Source of the DNA: Ophiosphaerella korrae
Lineage: Eukaryota; Ascomycota; Dothideomycetes; Pleosporales; Phaeosphaeriaceae
NCBI GenBank assembly: GCA_028456385.1
Contig: JALNQF010000074.1
Span: 124,001 to 188,000, forward strand
Direction of reading: 5' to 3'
Length of the DNA stretch: 64,000 nt
Shown: positions 22,462-33,336 of the stretch, piece after piece
How positions within the stretch are numbered: the stretch's first letter is position 1
How the letters are laid out: each line of letters begins with the position of its first letter
Made by a program: the position numbers and the translations under genes
Notes under the pieces: model-generated
Database searches by the model: none
Told to the model about the DNA's origin: nothing
The model's input: only the letters and a program-made list of their open reading frames with translations

Positions 22462-23506
22462 CTAAGCCAACATTTCGCGGAATGGCAGGGGTATCGAGTT
22501 CTCTGACAAAAGAGATATCCAATGCTGGAACGCAGACAGGACAGATTCCTCGCTGTCTGCCGGCGTGTCGTCCTTGGAGGCCACAGAGCCTCGTTTGGAG
22601 TCCACGAGCGGTAGTGAGAGCGGGGCTGGAAACGGTGCAGAAAAGGAACGTTGGTGTTGATTGGGGGAGGGCATGAGGCGTAGGAACTCGGTGGGAGGGT
22701 GGATGTAAGCGTTTGGGGGCAGTGGTGCAGGGACGAGGGGGTGAGACGGCGTAGATACTTTCTCCAGCGCCTTTGGAGAAACGGGGACTGGTTCCGGCGG
22801 AGCAGATACCTTGGGCGTAGCCACATGCTTCGACGGCAGTGTTGAAGTCGTCGAGGTGTGCAGACTATGTACCGCCCAGTTGATCTCCGCGTCGAAAACA
22901 ATCCTCTACACAAAGCGACAAGTCAGCAAAAACGCTCAAATCCCACATGGCCGCCCCTGGGGACTAGCAAAAGCAAATCTAAACATGTTGCGACCCGCGC
23001 CCGGTATGGGTCGTGCTCGCCTTTCTCGTCTTCCAAAACACCACCGCGCCATACACTGCGGTGATCAACCACAGCAGCATGTTCGTCAACAGCACCCAGA
23101 CCGCGTTCTTCATACGCACAATGCCCTTATTGCCCTCGGGGTTCTCGGGGATGTACATTTTGCCAAAGATGCCAAACGCAATGAGGTAGCACAGCAGCAC
23201 GAACGCGTCGACGTAGAAGAAGAACCATGCCTTCACCAGCGGCAGCATGAATGCCAGACTTGTGGCTGCACCCAGCGCTCCGCATACCACGGCCCACGCC
23301 CACTTGCTGTCCGTGTATTTGCCTGCGCGCCGCGCGCGGTCGAGGTCGACGGCGTAGAGCCCGATGACGGTGATGCCCAGCACGAATTGGAAGAAGCGGA
23401 GGAAGATGCGCAGGCCGGCGCCGATGGTGAGGTTTGACCAGAAGGATGTTCCGAGGGTTGCTTTTTCGCCCTTCATGGTGCCGCGCGAGAGAAAGTTGAG
23501 ACCCAT
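22462..23506 (-). CDS. MARVEL-domain membrane protein with disordered tail
   Basis: Two exons, 23506-22985 and 22905-22462, give 321 residues. The intron 22984-22906 has donor GTTTAG, a CTGAC branch and acceptor GTGTAG, and both sides are in phase 0. Residues about 30-165 hold four transmembrane helices in the MARVEL pattern: FFQFVLGITVIGLYAVDL, the WAWAVVCGALGAATSL helix, WFFFYVDAFVLLCYLIAFGIFG and MKNAVWVLLTNMLLWLIT. The conserved Arg-Phe-hydrophobic start of helix 1 and the GIFGKMYI loop are typical of the fungal family. Exon 2 encodes a Pro/Ser-rich cytosolic tail. MARVEL proteins work in membrane apposition and vesicle or eisosome-like domains; this one cannot be assigned further. A GGTAGGTT tandem repeat sits in the leader (23588-23617). 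Confidence 0.85.
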
Positions 23507-24487
23507 TGTAAGGAGCTGGATCGTGGGATTTAGGTTGTGTAGAGTAGTGTTTGAGGATAGCGACCGTACGGGTATCTAGCTTGTAAGATAGGTAGGTTGG
23601 TAGGTTGGTAGGTTGTTGATAAGTAGTAGTGGGGAGTGTAATGTATCAATCGATGTATGCGCGGGAATTTGAATATGCTCTTCGGAAAGAAGAAAGGCAC
23701 GCTGTGATAGAAATGCGTCAAAGCGCTCGGTGCATACACAATGCTGAATGGGCGCAGCTTTGTTGGCGGAATATTTGACAGTGTTGGTTGGCCTGGTTGA
23801 AGGTGGGGATGCGCGGTGACGTAATGTCTGGAGAAGGGGACTTCGGCGCTTGTGCCTTTCCAGTATGGGGATCGACAGAGAGGCTTGATGGACTGGCGGA
23901 ATTCTAATTGGTGCGCTGCACAGGAACGTAGATGTGCACAGAATGTGTGGAGAAGGGGAAGAAGAAAAAAGTGGCTGTCAAAGCCGCTATAAGTGGAAGA
24001 AAATGAATCACCGCTGGGAAGTGATGGAATAAGTGTCATGGTATCGCTCACGCATCTTATATTCATACTCGGAGGAGTCACGTTGACAAACCTCAGAATA
24101 GCCACAATCGTTTGGCGCCTGTGAGCTTGTGGCGTGTAGCTAAGAGACCCTGGTGGTCTCCATCTGTTCGCTGACGTCGTTGGCGCCCTGTTGGCGTCGC
24201 CTGGATTGTCAGGGGTGCCAGGTACCATGATTGGCTCACAGTGCTTCACTGCGAAACGCGCGCACCGTACAACCGTGGTATTTGTGTGCGTTTCACTTGG
24301 GGTTGGAATCTATTGGTAGAACTCGACGGATCATGGACCAGTGTGGTGTCTGACTTGGGGAGCGAGTTTCGTTCCTGGCATCGCATAGCTCACAGCACAG
24401 TTGTAACACGTTACACGACATATTTTTTTTTTCGACGTCCTTGCATGCACAATGTGAAAATTCGGCATTGCTATCCGGGCGCTTCGA
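23507..24487. other. intergenic region
   Basis: Contains the leader and promoter of the MARVEL gene, with an eight-base tandem repeat (GGTAGGTT) at 23588-23617, and the downstream side of the GST gene. No gene. Confidence 0.4.
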
Positions 24488-25482
24488 CTAAGGCGATGAA
24501 AATTTATATCCATACTGCCCCTTGGCAGCCTTGATCTTGTCTGCAACCGCCTTCTCCGCCTCCGCAAACTCCTTGTCCTCCTTCAATCTCGTCAGATAGG
24601 ATTCGTTGTCGATGCTTGGCTTCGATGGAATCGCAAGGCCCTTTTGCACAGCGGGCCGCGCCTTGATGCGCTCCTCCCACGCCTTCACATTTGGAAAGGC
24701 GTCGAGGTCAATGCCGGAAAAGCGAAGCACATGCACCCAACCAAAGCTGGCAATGTCGGCGATGCTGAATTTGTTGCCAACCAGGTAGTCTTTGTCCTTC
24801 AGATGGTTGTCAAGGATGCCGACGAGGCGCTCTGTCTCTCCTGTGTATCGCTGCATGCCGTATGCGATGCTCTCCTTCCCGCGGTTGAAGTGGTTTGCCT
24901 GTCCTTGCATGGGGCCGAGGCCACCGTGCTGCCATGCCATCCACTGTTCGGCACGCGAGATATCGAGAGGGTCGGTGAAGCTGAATTTGTGTTCTGGGTC
25001 GTAGAGGCGCGTGAGGTAGGCCAGGATGGCTGGAGCCATGTGTTAGCCTGATGTGTGCTTCACAATGCATCATGCTTACCAAGGCCTTCCTGCACCGCAA
25101 AGCCACCCTGATCATGGTCGACTACAACGGGAATACGACCGTTCGCGCCCAACTTGGTAAACCACGGTTCCTTCTGAATGTTTTGCGAGAGATTGATAGG
25201 CTGCCATGTGAATTCCTTGCCGTATGCCTCCTTCAATTCCTCGAGGAGGATGGCTGCTTTCCAGCCATTGGGCGTACCCCATGTTAGGAGCTCGATACCT
25301 TTATTGGCCTTCAAGCCTGTTGGTCGTTCGTCACTAGACATATTGGAAAGTATGTGTTGCAACTGCGTTGATGTGTGGAATCGTGCTGTGAAGCCGAGGT
25401 TTGGAGCTTGAAAGAAGCTGCGAGAGGTTCTCCTGAGCTGTGAAGAGAGTTGCGAAGAATTGATATTCCGCAATAACAACAT
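24488..25482 (-). CDS. glutathione S-transferase, Ure2-like class
   Basis: Exons 25482-25080 and 25029-24488. The intron (25079-25030) has GTAAGC, a GCTAAC branch and CAG, and splicing joins EGL to AILAYL. From Met66 (codon at 25341) the protein has a thioredoxin-fold N-domain (IELLTWGTPNGWKAAILLEEL, then NGRIPVVVDHD) and an all-helical C-domain (NKFSIADIASFGWV, the GST N-capping/hydrophobic-staple region). Family role: conjugation or reduction of electrophiles with glutathione. The first ATG at 25482 adds 65 residues rich in Arg, Ser and Leu and without acidic residues up to Met66, a likely mitochondrial targeting sequence. Initiation at the second ATG would give a 249-residue cytosolic form, so dual targeting is plausible. 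Intact. Confidence 0.9.
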
Positions 25483-25808
25483 AGAAAGCTCCCACGAGCG
25501 TGTCAATGGGGGTTTATATGTCCAACGCGCATGCACTTGTGTGGTGCAGTCAGGTACTGCTTAGAAATCGGGACATCGCTGCATTGCATATTGCGGGGTT
25601 TCCTGCATCTTTGTCCGATAACAACGATGCCTGCTTAGCATATCTTGTATTGCAAAGCTTCGGCGCCACCTGGGAGAGTAAGTTTCCTATGAGAGATGAG
25701 GATGGGTGTCACAAGTTGGTCAGCTGCAGAACGTTCAATAATCCTGGATGCTTAAATTCGTCCGCATCATACCAGCAGACTCACCCATCAACGGAGTCAT
25801 CAATTTTG
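25483..25808. other. upstream region of the GST gene
   Basis: Promoter side of the glutathione transferase gene, bounded by a small inverted-repeat element. No gene. Confidence 0.4.
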
Positions 25809-26103
25809 CAGTACCTGGGCCAGCTCAAAAACCACCAAAAATTGCAAAACCTGTGCGTTAGTATCTCAACAACGGCTGAATAATAAATTCCATGACTTTA
25901 TAATAAGCCTCGTGTGTCTACTTCGAAGCTCCTACCAAATTCCTAGGATAATAGGCCTAGCTCTTGTTGAGTTATTAGGTTTTAGCCAGTTTCAGCCTCC
26001 AGTCTTAAAATAGTTATGCAAAGGTAGCTACACAGTTTTAGAAGATACTATTAACGTGCAGTTTTTGCAGTTTTTGGTAGTTTTTGAGCTGGCCCAAGTC
26101 GTG
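25809..26103. mobile_element. MITE-like element with ~50-bp terminal inverted repeats (family 1)
   Basis: The left arm (25809-25863) and the reverse complement of the right arm (26046-26103) match over about 50 bases. Both contain TGGGCCAGCTCAAAAAC. Differences are mainly C/T or G/A. The 295-bp element encodes nothing. The outer ends read CAGTACCTGGG and CACGACTTGGG; a clear target duplication is not visible. It lies in the shared upstream region of the GST and HAD phosphatase genes. Confidence 0.75.
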
Positions 26104-26529
26104 GGGTCGTGAGCAAACACGTCACTAGCTGTACCTCACACATCTAGCCTGAAGTTGATAGGGTAGTATGCCCTAAAATACTCACACCAAGGCCTTTTCT
26201 CGCTTCGTCACGCACTATGCCAACAACGCTTGACAATGACGGAGCTAGTAACTGCGGGAATTCTCTCCCCAGCCTTCACAATTGGCACCTCAATGTCGCT
26301 CCCGAGCTGAAATGGACGGCGCACGTGCCGTGCGTGGTGACACACTTGGCCATTCGCGGGTTATTCCGTACAACATGATGGGAGTTCGGCGCATTTATGG
26401 GGCTTAGAATCCTCCATAGATAGCGAACAAGCTATCTTCCTTCCTACAAAGGCGCGATCCAGTCCTGAAACTCTTTCGTTTAGCGAATTTCTATCACCTC
26501 GTTCTACTGGGCGTTCGCTAAACTTGAAG
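26104..26529. other. promoter region of the HAD phosphatase gene
   Basis: Lies between the inverted-repeat element and the ATG. No other feature seen. Confidence 0.4.
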
Positions 26530-27612
26530 ATGCGTCTCTCAATCTATTCTCTCGCGTCGACTCTGTGGCTTCTATCCAACCATGAATCCGAGGCGGCTCG
26601 TATTGCTCGAGCGGAGCCGGTACAATTCCAACACTGGCCAGCCGAAGCAGCAAAAGCGCTTGGTACTATGATCATGAAGAATGCGAATCAAAGTAATTAC
26701 GCGATCTTCGACATGGATAACACAAGCTACCGCTATGATCTTGAAGAATCACTATTGCCATTCCTGGAAAACCGCGGAATCCTCACTCGCGAGAACCTGG
26801 ATCCTTCGCTGAAACTCATCGACTTCAAAGACACGGCAAATTACACCGAATCGCTGTACAGCTACTACCTCCGGCTCTGCGAGGACGTTGATGATCTGGT
26901 GTGTTACCCATGGGCTGCGCAAGTCTGGTCGGGCCTCACGCTCCGCGACTTGAAAACCTACGTCGACGAACTCATGGCCTGCAACACCACCATCCCGACC
27001 AAATACTGGCACAACAACGAAGTCATCACGGGCAGCGTCAACCCACCGCAAATCTTCCAAGGCCAAGTCGAGCTCTACAACGCGCTCATGAACAATGGCA
27101 TCGCCGTCTACGTCATCAGCGCCGCGCACGAAGAGCTCGTCCGCATGGTCGCCAGCGACCCCAAATACGGCTACAACGTGCCGCCCCAAAACGTCATCGG
27201 CGTAACCACCATGCTCCGAAACGCCTCCTCCGGCGCCCTCACCAATGCCCGCAAGCAAATCAAAGCAGGCACCTACAACCCGCAAGCCAACCTGGACCTC
27301 GTCATGGGCCCTTACCTCTGGACGCCCGCAACCTGGTTCGCGGGCAAGTGGGCCGCCGTCCTGACCTACATCGACCAGTGGAAGAGGCCTGTGCTTGCCG
27401 CGGGTGACACGCCCGGAAGCGATTCGTACATGATATTCCATGGCGTCGATGTCGCCAAGGGTGGCGTCCATTTGTGGATCAATCGCAAAGCCTCGGCGTA
27501 CGAACAGATTGTGAAGGAGCAGCAGGATGATGCCAAGGGGCAGAAGGAGAATGAGCGAGAGGTTAGCGCGGATAAGAATTGGGTTGTTGTTAAGCCGGAG
27601 GACATTTTATAG
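26530..27612 (+). CDS. secreted or vesicular HAD-superfamily phosphatase (phosphorylcholine-phosphatase-like)
   Basis: A single exon of 360 residues. The start is ATG 26530; the frame extends two codons upstream only through TTG. A hydrophobic N-terminus (LSIYSLASTLWLLS) suggests a signal peptide. HAD motif I is FDMDNT (Asp61 and Asp63, nucleophile and acid), motif II is in YVISAAHEE, and motif III/IV is GDTPGSDSYM. The insert between motifs I and II is helical with conserved YYLRLCEDVDD and YPWAAQVW blocks. Bacterial relatives hydrolyse phosphorylcholine, releasing choline; the fungal substrate is unproven. Several N-x-S/T sites fit passage through the secretory route. Intact, with no intron. 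Confidence 0.8.
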   Translation: MRLSIYSLASTLWLLSNHESEAARIARAEPVQFQHWPAEAAKALGTMIMKNANQSNYAIFDMDNTSYRYDLEESLLPFLENRGILTRENLDPSLKLIDFKDTANYTESLYSYYLRLCEDVDDLVCYPWAAQVWSGLTLRDLKTYVDELMACNTTIPTKYWHNNEVITGSVNPPQIFQGQVELYNALMNNGIAVYVISAAHEELVRMVASDPKYGYNVPPQNVIGVTTMLRNASSGALTNARKQIKAGTYNPQANLDLVMGPYLWTPATWFAGKWAAVLTYIDQWKRPVLAAGDTPGSDSYMIFHGVDVAKGGVHLWINRKASAYEQIVKEQQDDAKGQKENEREVSADKNWVVVKPEDIL

Positions 27613-28268
27613 CGGGTTGTGGGGAGGGTGGTAATGTAGTGCATGAATGTATGAAATGGATTAGATGGGATTGGTTGGTTTGCGTGTTTGATTGGGGAGC
27701 CGAGGGAGTGGCTGTGAAGGTGGTGATTGGAGGCTGATTGAAGCCGCAGTGAATGACCAAAACAAAACTAACAGAAAGGTTATATCGATAGAACTTGGCA
27801 TCTTCAGGACCGACCTATATCAAGAGTCAGGAGTAGCGCCAGCACGCAAAAATCTCTAGAGTTTAGAGCCAGTGGATGTATTGTCGAGGGCTCTGGAAAA
27901 GCATACGTGCTCCTTCATGGTCAGGAAAATTATGCTGCAGCCGACATCATACTTCGCCGTGAATCAACCTATCTAGCTCAAATGTGGGGCTTTATCAAGC
28001 CTATAGAGCCCTAGTTCTTGTAGATTTCAGGTCCCTGATCAAGATACTTATACGCCCATTACCAGGAAAAGGTAACCATGTAAACACGTTTATTGCTTGC
28101 CGTTTACCTAACTGTGTACTTCCCCAATCTCATACGCCGTCCATCCCACCATCTCTCATCTCTCATGTCTTTGGAGTCTCGTCTCCTTCCAGGTATAATT
28201 CAATACTCTTCTCCTTTGCCCTCATATTAAAATACTGCTAGATGAGCAGACAACGCATCGTCGGTAAC
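27613..28268. other. convergent intergenic region
   Basis: Sits between the HAD phosphatase and Zn2Cys6 genes, both of which end here. No gene. Confidence 0.45.
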
Positions 28269-30569
28269 TTAGCCAGAAGATATAAAGCGTACAAGGCTGG
28301 ACTGGTGACTTAATCTGTCTCTAAGCAACAATGTCACAAAGTTTGACCCTACACCGATCATACTAACTCCTAGACACACCCAACGCACATCACCCAAGCA
28401 TAACTGCACTACGTTAGTACTCGCTACCTCACCAAGTTCGATCATCTCACCTTGCCAACCCCAATCCTTCATCACCCCCAACCAATGCAACCTCCCCCTG
28501 ACCGTGTACTCAGTACACCCCGACCGCGTCAACATATCCACACCTTTCTTGAACGCCGCGGAAATCGGAAATCCATTGCTCTTGCGCGCAAGCCGCTCGA
28601 CCCGCGCCCCAGCACCTATATCAATAAAGCTGGCAATGTCCTTGGAAAGCGCCGTGGCGTCGTTGGTACCGACGTCAATCTGGCGTCCGTTTGCGGAAAA
28701 GGCGAGGCCGCGCGACCACAGGTATTCTTCGCGGCGGCGCCAGAGCTCCTCGGTTATTTTCACGCAGCGCTCGACGGTGCCAGTGACGATGCGCTTGGCC
28801 ATGGCGTTCCAGCGGTCGCGCACGAAGTCGCGGTCTTCCTCTTCGACCGCGTCACATCCCGCTGCCATGAGTGGGAAAATGTGCACGATGATCGTGGCAG
28901 ATGTTAGAGGGATGGTGGCGAGGTACACGAGGATTTTCTGGGCGAGTTCGCCATAGGATGTTAGGTTGGGCAGCTCGGGTACGGCTTGGTAGAGGATCAT
29001 GAGGGTGGACCAGCGGTATGCTTCGGCGGTTTGGATGGCGTCAGTCATGAGTTGGGAGGGGTCATCAATGGTTTCCAGGGCGATTGGGAGTGTCCATTCT
29101 TCGATTGCGTGGCGGAGCTCTAGAGCTTGGGATATGATGGCTGGGGAATTGCGTGCTGACTGGCGGGCTCGCACTTTGTTAATTAGATCTGCGGCGCGTC
29201 TCATGATGGGGAAGAAGGTCGTTGAATAGCCCATCAAAGGATCGAGCTTCGATGCATCCCGGCCGAAGTCAGTCAATTCTGGCGCTAATGGGCTTCCCAT
29301 GTATGGCTGGGATAATTCGCTGAAGGTGAAGCGAGCAAGTGCGTCCATATACAACCAAGTGTGGCCCAAGAAATCTAGGCGAGCGGCATAATCCCCAGTG
29401 AGTGGTACACAGTCTTTGTTAGGTGAGATCTGCTGAAGGATTATTCCACCGCGAAGGATGTGCTCAGAGCCCATGGACACGTTCTCGCTGTCCCACGTTT
29501 CGGCAAAACCAAGGGCTAGAGTTGTAGCTAGAGTAACATCAAGGGGCATTTCTCTAGCGTCAATATTTTCAGATAGAATCTGTATGCTTCGCTGTACATG
29601 TCGCACACCGTCAGGTCGTAGCTGCGAGTACTGCTTGCTCATACCAAAACAAGTCAATGCTGCAATAGCATGGTAAACAGCAGGATAATCTTTTGCTAGC
29701 GGCCAAACAAGAGTCTTCCATGGATTTTGATCTGTCTCTTCGATGGAAAGTGCGTGGCAGGTATGCTGTTGAAATAAATATGCGATGCGCTCCGCCTCAT
29801 CCTCTCGATCCTTGAGGAGCTCTGGTATGGCTGGGGAGCCGTGACCAGATAGAGTCAGATCTAGCAGGGCCGCTTGTGGTTGTCTCAAGTAATCTTCCCA
29901 AAATGTTTCCATGTTCCAAAGCTCGCTTGCATAGTCAATTGCATTTATTTGGGTATTATCATCAACACCCTGGGGAGAGGCGTTGGAACTGTGTGGTACT
30001 GGCTCAGGAGTTATCAACGCCGGCTGTATATCGTGGCTGAAGTCTTGAAATAAGAACGTAAGCGACTGTGGAGTTGGAAGGCTAATAGACGAGCTGTCAA
30101 TGTCAGAAGTCGAAAGTACTAGATTCATCATCTCTTCAGACGCTGAAACCAAAGGCTGCTGCGGCTGGCTCTTGCTACTTGGCTGGATTGCATCATTGCC
30201 GTTTGAAATACCATGAGCTGGTAAGGAGGCACGGATGGCTGCTCTTGGACGTTGCACTTGGGATGAAGAGTTCGTCCGATTCCTCTTCGGAGAGGTCTGG
30301 CTCGGTTCAGGTGCCTGCTTCCATCGAACATCAATCTTGTACCCTCCACAGGTGATACGCCGTCGAGCACACTGTTCGCACGTTGGTTTGGTCTCATCGC
30401 ACTTTACTCTGCGGGTCTTGCAAGTCACGCATCCTGGCCATGAAACTGTTAGCCATATAATATGAAAGAAAGAACAAAGTGTAACCTTATGGTAAAGGGA
30501 ACAGCTTAAGACGGACATGCCATTACGACTCTTAGAAAATCTCTGTTTTGAGTCATTCACACGTTCCAT
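28269..30569 (-). CDS. Zn2Cys6 transcription factor with Fungal_trans_2 domain
   Basis: Exons 30569-30521 and 30433-28269, 737 residues. The zinc cluster begins right at the splice junction: RNG|C-VTC-KTRRVKCDETKPTCEQCARRRITC, with six Cys in C-x2-C-x6-C-x6-C-x2-C-x6-C order. Reading through the intron would insert about 29 residues before the first Cys. The best-fitting donor is GC (TG|GCATGT at 30520), with GCTAAC and CCAG at the 3' end; a GTAATG at 30526 is the alternative and would delete Asn-Gly. After a Ser/Gln-rich linker, about residues 200-700 form a Fungal_trans_2-type helical domain (WKTLVWPLAKDYPAVYHAI, ITCFGMS-like block). Such factors control metabolism or resistance. It is divergent to the RTA1-like gene over 1.2 kb, so the latter may be a target; that is inference. 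Confidence 0.88.
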   Translation of the reverse strand: MERVNDSKQRFSKSRNGMSVLSCSLYHKVTLCSFFHIIWLTVSWPGCVTCKTRRVKCDETKPTCEQCARRRITCGGYKIDVRWKQAPEPSQTSPKRNRTNSSSQVQRPRAAIRASLPAHGISNGNDAIQPSSKSQPQQPLVSASEEMMNLVLSTSDIDSSSISLPTPQSLTFLFQDFSHDIQPALITPEPVPHSSNASPQGVDDNTQINAIDYASELWNMETFWEDYLRQPQAALLDLTLSGHGSPAIPELLKDREDEAERIAYLFQQHTCHALSIEETDQNPWKTLVWPLAKDYPAVYHAIAALTCFGMSKQYSQLRPDGVRHVQRSIQILSENIDAREMPLDVTLATTLALGFAETWDSENVSMGSEHILRGGIILQQISPNKDCVPLTGDYAARLDFLGHTWLYMDALARFTFSELSQPYMGSPLAPELTDFGRDASKLDPLMGYSTTFFPIMRRAADLINKVRARQSARNSPAIISQALELRHAIEEWTLPIALETIDDPSQLMTDAIQTAEAYRWSTLMILYQAVPELPNLTSYGELAQKILVYLATIPLTSATIIVHIFPLMAAGCDAVEEEDRDFVRDRWNAMAKRIVTGTVERCVKITEELWRRREEYLWSRGLAFSANGRQIDVGTNDATALSKDIASFIDIGAGARVERLARKSNGFPISAAFKKGVDMLTRSGCTEYTVRGRLHWLGVMKDWGWQGEMIELGEVASTNVVQLCLGDVRWVCLGVSMIGVGSNFVTLLLRDRLSHQSSLVRFISSG

Positions 30570-31792
30570 TGTTTCGGAATAGTATTGCGTAGTCGGTGCT
30601 CGGGGTCAAGTGAGTGTTCATGCGCGATCATGACGGTCCGAACAATGACCATAAGACGGATGGCGTGAGACGAGTAACACGACAACGGACGACGGCAGCA
30701 AGACCCATTCAGGATGACTGGTACAGAGAAGAGAAGAGGTATGGATTTCAGACGTGTTGTCAAGCTTGGTGGGGACTGAGAGTTGACCAGACATAAAGAT
30801 ACACATCACTGAGCCCCGCACACGCCTAAAACAGCAATTTTGACCAGGCCCACGTGATGCTGTGAAGCGTTCACTTGGAGTGTTAGAGCTGATGATTTTT
30901 GAGCAGCTTCAATTTATGAACAGCTCCAGCGTGCTATATAGCTCTGGAGGTGGCAATATATTAGGGCGTCCATTGCTGCTAGAAGGCGAGCCGTATCACG
31001 CTTCCGATGTGGATGCCTAGTGGTTAGATTTGGTTGAGCGACTCCTCAGCGAGCAACACTACGCTTGATTTGCTAGAATATTGAAACGAGTGCGGAGCAA
31101 GTGGAGGTTTGGCCGATTTGTCCGGAGGACGTCAGTATTTGGATGACGCTCTGATTAGGTATGTATTGGGAAGAAGGCAGGGCGAGAGTACGTGGAGTTC
31201 GGGATGCAAACGTGCCGATTCAAACTAGTCTCAAAGCAATCTAGGCGTGCATCATGCCGCGGACCAACCCTGCTCCCATCAAACCTTCAAACGGCTCGTC
31301 GGGTCTCCCTTCCCAGGCTTTGTAAGACCTTCTAATCCCCTTTCACTCCTACACGCCCTCGGGCTGTAAATTTTGCACGCATAAGAGCCAAACAACATCC
31401 GACCTGCGCTGTGAGTGGCGACTCGCTGCCGAGGCCTGGCCGTTAGGCCGTTGCGCTGCGCTGCGCTAGGATCACGTCAGACCATGTTAGGCTCCGAAAA
31501 GGTCCAATCATAGAATCTAGGCTTCAGACTTGACCATCGCTTAGAGATCTCGCTTGCACGCGAGACGCAAAGTGGGTGCCTTCACGCATCCCATGCGCCA
31601 GGTAATATCAATACGGCGCATGCGGAAGGTGCTCTGCCAGTACAAAGAGATGGGAAGGGACTGTACCAACGATCGGTTTGGTCTGACTTGCGATTTTCAT
31701 ACCCTGACTACGCCGCTCTTTTGGCCTTTTGGGTCTTGTAGTCCTTCTAGTCTTATTCAATCGACAACGCTCCACTGAGCAGTTTTCCCATA
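30570..31792. promoter_or_regulatory. shared upstream region of the Zn2Cys6 and RTA1-like genes
   Basis: A 1.2 kb divergent intergenic region without genes. It includes a TGCGC-type repeat near 31450-31470. No specific operator can be defended. Confidence 0.4.
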
Positions 31793-32832
31793 ATGCAAAC
31801 CTCGACTATGCGGCGCAGTGCCGTCTTCACACTCGTCTGCCTTCTTCCTCTGATAACAGCTGCGGCAGAGTCCCGGCCCAAAGGCGGATTCAAACAATGT
31901 CTTGAAGTCTCACCAGCATGCCCCGTCCGGGCAACGCTGTATGGTTACCGTCCTGATATGGGCGCCAACGCCTTTCTTGCTGCTTTCTTCGGCCTCTGCT
32001 TCATTGGGTCGCTCGTCATCGGAATAATGACCAAGACATGGACATACACCCTCGCTCTAGGAATCGGCACATTCCTCGAATGCGCAGGCTACATTGGCCG
32101 GATCATCATGAACGGCAATCCCTGGAGCTCAAGCGGATTCAAGCTGCAAATCTGTGCTCTCGTCCTGGGACCTAGCTTTGTCGCCGCCGCCATCTACCTA
32201 ACCCTGAAGCACTTCGTCTTATACTGTGGACCTCAGCACTCTCTCATCAAAGCCCGCCTCTATCCTTGGATCTTCGTTGGCTGCGACTTTGGATCCATGG
32301 TTCTTCAGGGGATCGGAGGCGGAATGGCTGCAGCTGGTGGAGTCAACAACAAGAAACTCATCGATGCAGGCAACAGCATGATCGTTGCTGGTATCGCTTT
32401 CCAAGTCGTCACTATGGCCGTATGCGGTATCCTTGTCTTGGTCTATCTCTTCCGCTACAAGAAGGGTGCTGCAGCCCGCCATGCGATCGAGGAGAAGAGC
32501 GCCTACCACCTAGACAAGGAGCAAGGCGATTTTCCCCTGTGGAAAGTCAAGGTCTTTGGAGGAATAGTTGTTCTCGCATACGTCACCGTTCTCATCCGTT
32601 GCATCTATCGTCTCCCTGAAATGGCCGGTGGCTGGGGTAATCCGCTCATGAGGAACGAGAAGGAGTTCTTGTTGCTCGATGGCATGTAAGTGCATTGCCT
32701 CCATATACCAAGAATCGCTCACTGACAGCACTTAGGATGCTCGCTATTGCCTGCGTTGTGCTTACCGTATTCCATCCGGCATACTTCTTCCCTCCCTTCG
32801 CGGCGTTCCGTCATCGTAAGACGACCGCTTGA
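31793..32832 (+). CDS. RTA1-like seven-helix membrane protein
   Basis: Exons 31793-32685 and 32736-32832, 329 residues. The intron has GTAAGT, a CTGAC branch and CTTAG, and splicing gives GMMLAIACVVLTVFHPAYFFP as the last helix. An N-terminal signal-like segment (SAVFTLVCLLPLITAAA) is followed by the diagnostic TLYGYRPDMGANAFLAAFF start and the conserved YPWIFVGCDFGSMVLQGIGGG. Seven to eight hydrophobic helices are spaced through the protein. RTA1/RTM1-family members confer resistance to aminocholesterol or other membrane-active compounds and RSB1 moves sphingoid bases. Substrate here is unknown. Short basic tail, no stop or frame damage. Confidence 0.9.
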
Positions 32833-33336
32833 TCGACTTGTTTTCTTTTTCGTACTATATTAGACTAGAATTGATAGAGGTCAAGCCTTATACGATTGGA
32901 CCAAGTACCATAGAAGAACAGGAACATCAATTTATTACTATAATGTCATGAGGTCCATCAACCTCTGTTTGATTTAAGTCTCGTTTTCTAGACCACTTCA
33001 CTTCGACTATAGGCGTGTAATAAATTTACTTCTCGCCTATGATTGAAGGCCCTGGTATAAATTTGTAGAGTTCGACAATGATCTTGTGTAATAATCGGCT
33101 TGTTCGTAGATATAATACTTAGAACTGTGACCAGATGAGTCGATATGGCATATTGGTGATTTACTGTGGCCAGTGGGTCGAGTTGCAAAAAGGCCGATGG
33201 CAATATCTACGATCATCAGGTCCTGCCCCTCGGCCCGGCTGGTCATGATGCTGCAGCGAGAACTCGACATAGCTCGACATGATACTTTCGGAAGTGGTAC
33301 CTAGAGGAACCAGGCGACTGCTGTTTCTTCCCCCTC
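32833..33336. other. convergent intergenic region
   Basis: 3' flanks of the RTA1-like gene and YAF9. No gene. Confidence 0.45.

Noticed and set aside
26524..26529. Start of the HAD phosphatase two codons further upstream
   Set aside because: The codon at 26524 is TTG; the first ATG is at 26530.
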